Shown here in pieces: positions 1 to 6,385 of a stretch of DNA of 9,297 bases. A program made the translations under genes and the position numbers. Location of the stretch: the NCBI GenBank assembly GCA_035524095.1, contig DATKPK010000259.1, forward strand, positions 1 through 9,297, written 5' to 3'. Source of the DNA: DATJUF01 sp035524095 (GTDB lineage Bacteria > Desulfobacterota > Binatia > Binatales > Binataceae). The notes beneath the pieces are model-generated. The model was given only the letters and a program-made list of their open reading frames with translations. It was not told where the DNA came from and made no database searches. Positions within the stretch are counted from its first letter, which is position 1; each line of letters begins with the position of its first letter.

Positions 1-1139
1 ATATTGGAGAGCACCACATCGTTAGTGATCCCCATCACGACGCCGGCACGGGCGTCACGCAGATAACGGTCAAAGGGCAAACGACGTGCGAAAGCAGTGC
101 CGCCTCCCATGCCCATGATCTCGGACGTGACGTGAACGGCAGTTGCGGAACAAGCTACCTTGGCCTGCGAACAAGCGAGAGTGCTGGACGGCTGATCGTG
201 ATCGAAGGCCGAGGCCGCGGAATAAAGCAGCGCCCGCGATCGCTCGATCTCGATGCTAAGCTCTGCCATCCGATGCCTTAAGACAGGATTCTCGATGCGC
301 GGTTTGGTTTCTTCGTCGGAGTATTCGAGAAACTGCCTGGCTTCGTCGAACGCTCCGGCGGCAACGCCGAGATAAACTGCTGCATATGTACTGGTTACCA
401 CCGGCAGAAACTTCCGTCCCTGATCTCTCATCAGAGTGTGCTCAGCGCCGATGAGATTCGCTTTGGGAACAACTCCATTGAAAACAACTGCGCAACTGTT
501 GTTGCCACGCATCCCAAGGCCGTTCCAGGGCTCGGCAATCTTCCAGTCGATCTTGTCGCGCTCGACGATCAAGGCACTGACTTGATCGGGAGTAGTCTCC
601 TTGCCGGCGCGGCAAAGAAAGAAATGATGAGTCGCGAAACCGGCCGAGGTAACATAACTCTTGCGAACACTCTCGACACGATAACCGTCGTCGCCGGGTG
701 TTACGGCGGACATGGCGTTACTCGGAGCGAATGCGCCGCCGCGGCCTGCCACTTCTGATCCGGCCACTGTGTAAAAAGCGTCGCCGGACACTATCGGGCG
801 CACGAAACGTTCGACCTGATCAGGTGTGCTCGCCCGCGCGACGAGTTCCGATGCTTCGAGATGCATCTTGTAGCAGAGCGAAGTTGACGCGCAGCGTTTG
901 GCCAGCGCTTCTGTGATCAGAACCGTCGTTAAAAGATCTTCTTGCAGGCCGCCATGCTCGCGGGAAACGCGGAGCCGCCAGAATCCCTCTTTCTTGAGCG
1001 CTTCCAGACTATCGGACGGGAAGGTCCCAGTCCGATCAATTTCCGCAGCGCGTGGAGCAAGTTCGCGCTGTGCGATATCAGCCGCGCGCTCAGCCCACTC
1101 ATGCTGGCCCTTCGTCAAAGGAAAGAACCCGTCCGCCAT
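1..1139 (-). CDS. acyl-CoA dehydrogenase family flavoprotein, 3' end outside window
   Basis: The reverse strand is open for 379 codons from the ATG at 1139 to the window edge, so only the last few residues are missing. The fold order fits the acyl-CoA dehydrogenase (ACAD) family: an N-terminal helical domain (1-115), a middle beta domain with FYTVAGSEVAGRG (122-134) where typical members have the SEPGAGSD flavin/substrate loop, WNGLGMRGNNS (205-215), and a C-terminal helical domain with GMGGGTAF and RYLRDARAG (343-366). A GAGG Shine-Dalgarno element lies about 9 nt upstream of the ATG. Family members oxidise acyl-CoAs with FAD and an electron-transfer flavoprotein. The usual catalytic Glu of the C-terminal EGT motif is replaced: the aligned stretch is VVMGITND (367-374), with Met369 at the Glu position. 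The alternative Glu site used by isovaleryl-CoA dehydrogenase aligns with Val248. The reaction may therefore not be a standard alpha,beta-dehydrogenation. Family membership is secure; the substrate is unknown. Confidence 0.93.
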   Translation of the reverse strand, partial: MADGFFPLTKGQHEWAERAADIAQRELAPRAAEIDRTGTFPSDSLEALKKEGFWRLRVSREHGGLQEDLLTTVLITEALAKRCASTSLCYKMHLEASELVARASTPDQVERFVRPIVSGDAFYTVAGSEVAGRGGAFAPSNAMSAVTPGDDGYRVESVRKSYVTSAGFATHHFFLCRAGKETTPDQVSALIVERDKIDWKIAEPWNGLGMRGNNSCAVVFNGVVPKANLIGAEHTLMRDQGRKFLPVVTSTYAAVYLGVAAGAFDEARQFLEYSDEETKPRIENPVLRHRMAELSIEIERSRALLYSAASAFDHDQPSSTLACSQAKVACSATAVHVTSEIMGMGGGTAFARRLPFDRYLRDARAGVVMGITNDVVLSN

Positions 1140-1157
1140 CTCTAGTATCCTCGCCGT

Positions 1158-1171
1158 CCCCTTATCAGGGG
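1158..1171. promoter_or_regulatory. short inverted repeat in the divergent ACAD / malate-synthase-like intergenic region
   Basis: CCCCT (1158-1162) and AGGGG (1167-1171) are a perfect 5-bp inverted repeat around TATC. It lies 19 bp upstream of the ACAD start codon, inside the roughly 200-bp divergent interval 1140-1339. It could be an operator half-site pair or a leader hairpin on the minus strand. I found no convincing sigma70 promoter in the interval for either gene. A 73-codon minus-strand frame crosses it (1142-1363), but it has no recognisable family. Confidence 0.3.
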
Positions 1172-1339
1172 CGGTTTGTAATTGAGGCTAAATCGCCAGC
1201 CGTCAGGATTGCGCTCTGGCGGTGGAATCTTCAAGCGTCCAATGAGCCCAGGCTGAGTTTGATTTGAGGAACGAGCACGAGACGGTAAATGCCGCGATGG
1301 TTGATCGAGGCGCAGTTTGTATCCATAGAATTGGGCATT

Positions 1340-3016
1340 ATGAGCAACCATCCACGGGTGCAATATCGAGACGTACCGGGAGCTAGTGAAATCTTAACTC
1401 CCGATTTCCTTGCTTTTCTTGCGAGCCTGGACGATGCGATGCGCGATCAGGTCGCGGCCGTGCGATCGGCGCGCGCAGAGCGCTTGCACCAGGCATTGCG
1501 AAACCACGTGCCGCCCAGGTCGTTGCCATCGAGCGAGGCCACTAGCGAGCCGTGGCAGGTGCCGGCCATGCCCACGCCACTTTTGCTGCCGGGCATCGAG
1601 ATTTCAGGACCAGCATCGATCGCGTCGATGATGGTGCAAGCGCTTGATCCAGGTCCCGAAGGCGAGCGTGCAGCAGGCTATCTCGACGACGACGAAGACT
1701 CTGGCGGCCACAGTCTCGCGGACACGGTGGCTGCGGCACAAAATCGTAAGGCGGCGGTGGAGGGCACGCTCAGTGCCGAGGATCCGCAGCGAGGGAAGAG
1801 CTATCGGGTCGAGCCGGGACCGCTGCCTTTTTTCATGCATCGCGAACGGGGCCTGTACCTCGACGAGCAGCAAGTCACGGTGGATGGACGTCCGATCGCG
1901 GCGAGCCTGCTTGGGATCGCGGCGACACTCTTCCATTGCGGGCGCTCGCAAGCCGAGCGTGGCGAGTCGATCAACTTCTATCTGCCCAAGACTGAGTCGG
2001 TCGGCGAGGTGCGGTTGTACCGGGCGGTCTTTGATCACGCTCGTGCTCATCTGCCCTATCTAGCGGACGGTTCAATCCGCGCGATACTTCTCGTGGAATC
2101 GCTCCCGGCGGCGTTCGAAATGGAGGAGATGCTGTTCGCGCTCGGCCCTTATGCCGCAGGTCTCAACGCCGCACGCTGGGATTTGAAAGCGAGCCTGATT
2201 GAGTATGCAATGACTAATCCGGCAGGGGTATGGCCTGATCGCTTTGACGTCGATATCAAGACGACGCCGTTCCTCGCAAATCTGTTCCGCCGGCTCGTTG
2301 CGATTTGCCTCCGCCATGGGGCAGTGCCGATCGGCGGTATGGCGACAGCATTGCCGAGCCGCGACGAAGCTGTGAATCAGCAGGCTGCCAGAGCAATACA
2401 AGCCGACAAGGAATGGGAAGCGCGCCAAGGGTTCCGGCGCGGCTGGGTTGCGCATATCCATCATATGGCGGCGGCAGCGCGACCGTTCGTCGAGTTGGAG
2501 AAAAGCGGATGGAGGCCTAGCCCAGAGATGGCTGATCCGGCCAACTATCCATTACGGATTGAAACTCCGACCGGCTCGATCACCGAACTGGGCACACGGC
2601 GCAATTTGCGAACCTTACTGGAATACCTCGAAGGATGGTTGCGTGGACGTGGCGCGAAGGGAATCGATTCGATGGCGGGACGGCCAGGGACTCGACCGGC
2701 GCTGATGGAGGATTTAGCCACCGCGCGGATTTCGGTGGCACAAACTGCTCAACGCCTGCTCCACGAAAGTCTTTGCGAGGACAGCGGGCGGCGCCATTCG
2801 CCCATTATGGTCAAGGAGATCCTCGCCACGGAATGCGACGATATAATCGCGCGGCTCGGCGATCTCAGTGAGCCAGAACTTCGTAGGCGTTATCAATACT
2901 CATTGGGTATCGCGCTGCGCTGGATTCGCAACTATACAGAACTAGATTTCCGCAGTCTGGGTTCGTATACACGCGACGAATTGGCGACCATCGGGCGTGG
3001 TCCCGACGCGTTATGA
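1340..3016 (+). CDS. diverged malate synthase A-like protein
   Basis: The family is recognised along its length (558 aa from the ATG at 1340): ILTPDFLAFLASL (18-30, the malate synthase A N-terminus), LDDDED (115-120, where the family has DFEDANSP), RERG (168-171, usual RPRG), VTVDGRPIAASL (179-190), INFYLPKTES (211-220), ESLPAAFEMEEML (253-265), GLNAARWD (274-281), IGGMA (331-335), WVAHIHH (369-375), LEYLEGWLRGRGA (427-439) and LMED (455-458). Malate synthase condenses glyoxylate with acetyl-CoA to malate. Candidate catalytic and metal residues are kept: Arg168, Glu253, Asp281 and Asp458. Departures are many: GLNxGxWDY reads GLNAARWDL, WVAHPG reads WVAHIH, and about ten residues are inserted before LMED. 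An upstream in-frame ATG at 1289 would add 17 residues. I chose 1340 because family N-termini start close to the ILTP motif, although neither start has a strong ribosome binding site. A true malate synthase or a relative with changed acyl or oxoacid preference are both possible. Confidence 0.85.
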   Translation: MSNHPRVQYRDVPGASEILTPDFLAFLASLDDAMRDQVAAVRSARAERLHQALRNHVPPRSLPSSEATSEPWQVPAMPTPLLLPGIEISGPASIASMMVQALDPGPEGERAAGYLDDDEDSGGHSLADTVAAAQNRKAAVEGTLSAEDPQRGKSYRVEPGPLPFFMHRERGLYLDEQQVTVDGRPIAASLLGIAATLFHCGRSQAERGESINFYLPKTESVGEVRLYRAVFDHARAHLPYLADGSIRAILLVESLPAAFEMEEMLFALGPYAAGLNAARWDLKASLIEYAMTNPAGVWPDRFDVDIKTTPFLANLFRRLVAICLRHGAVPIGGMATALPSRDEAVNQQAARAIQADKEWEARQGFRRGWVAHIHHMAAAARPFVELEKSGWRPSPEMADPANYPLRIETPTGSITELGTRRNLRTLLEYLEGWLRGRGAKGIDSMAGRPGTRPALMEDLATARISVAQTAQRLLHESLCEDSGRRHSPIMVKEILATECDDIIARLGDLSEPELRRRYQYSLGIALRWIRNYTELDFRSLGSYTRDELATIGRGPDAL

Positions 3017-3038
3017 TGCACCCGGAGCGAAGTTTGAA

Positions 3039-4064
3039 TTAGAGCTGTGCCTGAGGCGGGGTGTTGGCGACGTTAGTTCCAGCCGGTTCGGGATAACATC
3101 CAGCAAGACGAGCGCGCTGGCGAACTAGAGCGAGAACCGCATCGCAATTCGGAGTGGGTACGCCGACGAGACGGGCCAGTTCGACAGCCGCGCCGAGCAG
3201 CGCGTCGATTTCCATCGGACGTCCGCGTTCCAAATCCTGCAACATCGAAGTCTTGTGCGCCCCGACTTCGCCGCCACCGTCGATGCGGCGGTCGACATCG
3301 ATGAGGAACCGCACGCCGAGCTTTTCGGCTGCTGCTTGTGCTTCAAGCATCATGGCGCGGCATAAGACGCGCGTTCCGGGATCGTCTGCGATCACGTCGA
3401 GCGTGGCACAGGTCAGGGCCGAGATCGGGTTGAAAGAAAGATTACCCCAGAGCTTGAGCCAAATGTCGTCACGGATGCGCGGGCGAATCGGCGCCTTGAG
3501 TCCTGCCGCCATCATCAGTTGGGCGAGCGCGGCACAACGCTCACTCTTGGCACCGTCAGGCTCGCCGATCGGAAAACGATCGCCGTAAGTATGCTGGATC
3601 ACTCCCGGCTCGATGACTTCGGCGGCGGGATAGACAACGCAGCCTATCGCACGCTGCGGATTCAGCCGCTCATAGATTGAGCCGTCAGGGTCGACGCTTC
3701 TGACGCGCGTGCCATCGAAAGGACCGCCGACCTTGTAGAAATACCACCAGGGAATGCCGTTGATAGCGCTGACAATTGAGGTTTCCGGTGTCAGCAACTT
3801 CACGATCGAGCCAACGGCGGGCGGGAGAGAATGCGCCTTGAGCGTTAGGATGACGTAATCCTGCGGCCCGGCCTCGGCGGGATCGGAGGTGCATTGCGGA
3901 TTGACGATGAAATCTTCCTTTGCGGAAATCAGCCGGAGACCGTTGCGGCGCATCGCTTCGAGATGTGGACCACGCGCGATGACGCTGACCTCTGCTCCAG
4001 CTCGCGCCAAGCGAGCGGCGAGAAACCCGCCGATTGCACCAGCGCCAAAGACGCAGATTTTCAT
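3039..4064 (-). CDS. ketopantoate reductase-family (ApbA/PanE-like) NADP-dependent dehydrogenase
   Basis: The 341-aa protein begins with a Rossmann fold, GAGAIGG (7-13), followed by a strand ending in ARG (30-32) as in NADP-binding members. Family residues are in place: Lys76 in TLKAHS, Asn102 in INGIP, Lys204 in LKLWGNLSFNPISAL (likely catalytic base), Ser273 in KTSMLQD and Glu285 in MEIDALLG. Characterised PanE reduces 2-dehydropantoate to pantoate. This protein is longer than the classic enzyme of about 300 aa. It carries an inserted stretch after NGIP (WWYFYKVGG to ERLNPQ, about 106-137), typical of a catabolic-context subgroup commonly annotated only by homology. Its ATG follows the ligase stop by 2 bp (TAG-CG-ATG), so the two are probably translationally coupled. 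There is no panB or panC nearby, so I do not assign pantoate synthesis. Another 2-oxoacid or 2-hydroxyacid is plausible. Confidence 0.92.
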   Translation of the reverse strand: MKICVFGAGAIGGFLAARLARAGAEVSVIARGPHLEAMRRNGLRLISAKEDFIVNPQCTSDPAEAGPQDYVILTLKAHSLPPAVGSIVKLLTPETSIVSAINGIPWWYFYKVGGPFDGTRVRSVDPDGSIYERLNPQRAIGCVVYPAAEVIEPGVIQHTYGDRFPIGEPDGAKSERCAALAQLMMAAGLKAPIRPRIRDDIWLKLWGNLSFNPISALTCATLDVIADDPGTRVLCRAMMLEAQAAAEKLGVRFLIDVDRRIDGGGEVGAHKTSMLQDLERGRPMEIDALLGAAVELARLVGVPTPNCDAVLALVRQRARLAGCYPEPAGTNVANTPPQAQL

Positions 4065-4066
4065 CG

Positions 4067-5602
4067 CTAGGTTCTGATGACGAGGCCGAGTTTTTCAGCC
4101 AGCCCGATGCGCTGAAGCTTGCCGGTCGCGCCCTTGGGAATCTCGCCGAGAATGACGATGCGGCGCGGCACTTTGAAGGCGGCAAGGCGAGTGGAGCAGA
4201 AATCGCGCAGATCGCGTTCCACCGCATTCATACCTTCGCGCAGTACTACTGCTGCGGCGACTTCTTCACCGAGCTTGCCGTGCGGCATCGCGAAGGTCAC
4301 GGCCTGAGCGACGGCTGGATGGTCCATCAGCACGTCATCGACCTCAAGCGGTGAGACCTTCTCACCACCGCGATTGATCAACTCCTTGAGCCGGCCGGTC
4401 AGACGCAGGTAGCCTTCGTTATCGATGACGCCCTGGTCACCGGTGCGGAACCATCCATTGGTGAAGGCGGCGGCATTGGCGGTGGGATTGGCCTCGTAAC
4501 CCGGCGTAACATTGGGGCCACGTATGACCACTTCGCCGACTTCGCCCGAAGCGAGCAGTGCGCCATCAACGTCCATGATGGCGATCTCGGGGCCACCGGC
4601 GAGGCCTACTGACCCCGCCTTGCGTGCACGCGGCGGAAGCGGATTGACGGCCATCTGATGCGCAGCCTCAGTCATCCCGTAGGCCTCGATCACCGGACAG
4701 TGGAAGGTCTCTTCGAGCGCCCGCATCACCTGCGGCGGAAGCGACGCCGAGGACGAGCGGATAAAGCGTAATCGGGTGCGCGCAATGATCTCGCGCTGGC
4801 GCCCGGCACGATCGAGGATCGCTTGGTGCATCGTCGGGACGGCAGTCCACCAACTCGGCTTTATTTCGTCGAGCCAGCCGAAGAATTTGAAAGCATCGAA
4901 GCCGGGGGTGCAGCATACGGTCGCGCCTGCGGCGAGCGAGGAGAGAACCGCCGCGATCAGCCCATGAATATGGAATAGCGGCATGATGTTAAGTGAAACA
5001 TCGCTCGGCGTCAGGGCGAGCGAGTCGACGATATGGCGCGCGGAGGCGGTGACGTTACGCTGCGTCAGAGGGACTATCTTGGGACGCGAGGTGGTGCCCG
5101 AAGTGTGGAGGACGAGAGCGATATCATCGGGTTCGGCACTGTCAGCTACAGCCGGAATCACGGTCGCTGGAGCGAGGGGCTTGAGAACGAAGCTGCCCGC
5201 GCCGGCGGAGCGTTGCGGGAACAATTCGATAATCGGTATGCCGAGGCGGCTCCCAACCTCGCGGGCAGGAGTTTTGGCATCTGCCTCGACGATGAGGGCT
5301 TGCGCTTTCAGGTCCGTTAGATAGAACTCGAACTCGTTCTGTTTGTATGCCGGATTGAGCGGTGCGGCGGTGGCCGCAGCGCTGATCGCTACAAAAGCGG
5401 CTGCCATCTCCGGGCCATTCGGCAGCACTATCGCCACTCGGCCGTTACGTCCGATACCGAGCCGCTTGAGTTCGACGGCGACGCTCGCAACGAGTTGGCG
5501 CAACCCCCGATAGGTCAGTGGGAGCGATTGCGGCGCTATGATCGCTGGCGCTATGTCGCTGCCTTGTGTGATCAGTTCGGCGATAGTGGAATAGCTGCCC
5601 AT
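4067..5602 (-). CDS. acyl-CoA ligase, oxalyl-CoA synthetase (AAE3/Pcs60)-like
   Basis: This is a complete adenylate-forming enzyme (511 aa from the ATG at 5602): P-loop HTSGTTSRPK (166-175), PLFHIHGL (208-215), RSSSASLPP (282-290), A5 motif YGMTEAAHQM (308-317), GWFRTGD (383-389), GRLKELINRGGEKVSPLEVD (403-422) and catalytic Lys495 in PKGATGK. It activates a carboxylic acid with ATP to an acyl-CoA in two steps. The wording of several motifs closely follows, from memory, plant AAE3 and yeast Pcs60 oxalyl-CoA synthetases, including PLFHxHGL, RSxSASL, TEAxH and RGPNVTxGY. Oxalate is therefore my first guess, with another short or branched acid the alternative. The frame extends to a TTG at 5632, but no ribosome binding site supports it and the 5602 ATG matches the family N-terminus. 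It is the first gene of an operon with the downstream dehydrogenase. Confidence 0.93.
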   Translation of the reverse strand: MGSYSTIAELITQGSDIAPAIIAPQSLPLTYRGLRQLVASVAVELKRLGIGRNGRVAIVLPNGPEMAAAFVAISAAATAAPLNPAYKQNEFEFYLTDLKAQALIVEADAKTPAREVGSRLGIPIIELFPQRSAGAGSFVLKPLAPATVIPAVADSAEPDDIALVLHTSGTTSRPKIVPLTQRNVTASARHIVDSLALTPSDVSLNIMPLFHIHGLIAAVLSSLAAGATVCCTPGFDAFKFFGWLDEIKPSWWTAVPTMHQAILDRAGRQREIIARTRLRFIRSSSASLPPQVMRALEETFHCPVIEAYGMTEAAHQMAVNPLPPRARKAGSVGLAGGPEIAIMDVDGALLASGEVGEVVIRGPNVTPGYEANPTANAAAFTNGWFRTGDQGVIDNEGYLRLTGRLKELINRGGEKVSPLEVDDVLMDHPAVAQAVTFAMPHGKLGEEVAAAVVLREGMNAVERDLRDFCSTRLAAFKVPRRIVILGEIPKGATGKLQRIGLAEKLGLVIRT

Positions 5603-6180
5603 CAGACCGATGATACTTAGGTGCCAAAGCAAAACACCAGAGTACCGCCGACGCCATAGCTACGTGACCGATGGACTAAACATCAACGAATCAAGATGAC
5701 TCAGTGGCGGGGATTCGCGGCAAATCGAGATCGGCCGACGGTTGGCGAGGGCAACGTGGCTTGAGCGGTCTGGCGCGATCAGGTTCTACGGCGACGAAAT
5801 CACCTGGACGGTGCCGTATCAGGTAAAAGCCTGATTGAGGCTTCGGCGTTAGTCCACGGCTGGCCACCTGCAATCGAGGTCGGCGGAGCAGAATTATCAG
5901 CAGAGGTAAGATCAAGAGTGAGAGGGTCGACGGAAGCTGCTTCGCAACCGTCGCCGAGCCAAACCTGGCCGACAAAGGAATCCATCGCCGTGGCCCCCGC
6001 GATAGCCAGAAGCCCGGTACTACCCTTGCGACGATTACGTTTGGAACGGAACCAATTCCATCGGCACCAACTTGGAAAATAAGCAATCATCATCGATGGA
6101 TTAATCATGGCATTCGCCCCCGAAGTTATACGATCCAACTGTTCGCATTATCCTGTCTTGGACTTAAGCAAGAGCAGTAC

Positions 6181-6196
6181 CTCACAAAAAAGTGAG
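6181..6196. repeat. CTCAC-A6-GTGAG inverted repeat
   Basis: A perfect 5-bp inverted repeat encloses exactly six adenines and is followed by TATTTT. It could be a weak hairpin or an operator. The stem is short and no gene ends just upstream on the plus strand, so I do not call it a terminator. Confidence 0.35.
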
Positions 6197-6233
6197 TATT
6201 TTCGGGTATATACACATAAGTCTGAAGCCGAAC

Positions 6234-6251
6234 TGCCAAGTTTACTTGGCA
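6234..6251. promoter_or_regulatory. 18-bp palindrome, probable transcription-factor operator
   Basis: TGCCAAGT and ACTTGGCA are perfect 8-bp inverted arms separated by TT. The 2-nt spacer is too short for a stable RNA hairpin, so a dimeric DNA-binding protein is the likelier reader. It sits in the AT-rich upstream region, about 67 bp before the -35 element of the monooxygenase promoter, a position suited to an activator or an auxiliary repressor site. A similar half-site, TGCCAA (5622-5627), occurs once in the ligase leader, which may be chance. Confidence 0.5.
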
Positions 6252-6317
6252 CTCCATCCAACTATCTATCCCTGCATTCTTACGACTTCCTTATTCTAAT
6301 CAGTGTGTCAGTCTCCG

Positions 6318-6347
6318 TTGAACGTCGACCTGGTTTACGAGTACAAT
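6318..6347 (+). promoter_or_regulatory. sigma70-type promoter of the FAD monooxygenase
   Basis: A -35 element TTGAAC (6318-6323) and a -10 element TACAAT (6342-6347) are separated by 18 bp. They match the TTGACA / TATAAT consensus at 4 and 5 positions. Transcription would start near 6354, about 32 bp before the chosen start codon. The downstream operator begins on the last base of the -10 element. Confidence 0.55.
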
Positions 6348-6360
6348 GAACGACCGTTCA
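6347..6360. promoter_or_regulatory. TetR-style operator overlapping the monooxygenase start site
   Basis: TGAACG (6347-6352) and CGTTCA (6355-6360) are perfect inverted repeats separated by AC. The arrangement resembles operators read by TetR-family repressors. It covers the end of the -10 element and the predicted transcription start, where bound protein would block RNA polymerase. A second TGAACG copy lies at 6319-6324 inside the -35 region. No TetR gene is present in the window, so the regulator would be encoded elsewhere. Confidence 0.5.
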
Positions 6361-6385
6361 ATGCCCTCGAATGGAGCCGCCTTGC

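Larger units (their letters stand above)
5603..6317. other. long intergenic region without a supported gene
   Basis: Roughly 715 bp separate the ligase start from the promoter of the monooxygenase. Several frames of 80-131 codons exist on either strand (for example minus 5691-6086, minus 5800-6138, plus 6107-6349). They overlap one another, lack ribosome binding sites and show no recognisable family. The left half (5690-6060) is GC-rich and could be decayed coding DNA. The right half (6070-6310) is distinctly AT-rich, as expected for regulatory DNA. Visible structure: two overlapping inverted repeats at 5818-5843, a CTCAC/GTGAG hairpin around six A residues at 6181-6196, and an 18-bp palindrome at 6234-6251, annotated separately. 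Confidence 0.6.

Noticed and set aside
1142..1363. Minus-strand 73-codon frame covering the divergent ACAD/malate-synthase-like intergenic region
   Set aside because: It has no recognisable family, overlaps the malate-synthase-like start antisense and ends just before the ACAD start; it is probably regulatory DNA open by chance.
5602..5632. TTG-initiated extension of the acyl-CoA ligase
   Set aside because: No ribosome binding site, and the extra ten residues do not match the family N-terminus; the ATG at 5602 does.
5691..6138. Two overlapping minus-strand frames (131 and 112 codons) in the long intergenic region
   Set aside because: They overlap in different frames, show no recognisable motif or ribosome binding site, and have the composition of non-coding or decayed GC-rich DNA.
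6107..6349. Plus-strand 80-codon frame starting at an ATG
   Set aside because: It is Ser-rich with no known family, lies in AT-rich DNA and runs over the palindrome and promoter elements of the monooxygenase.
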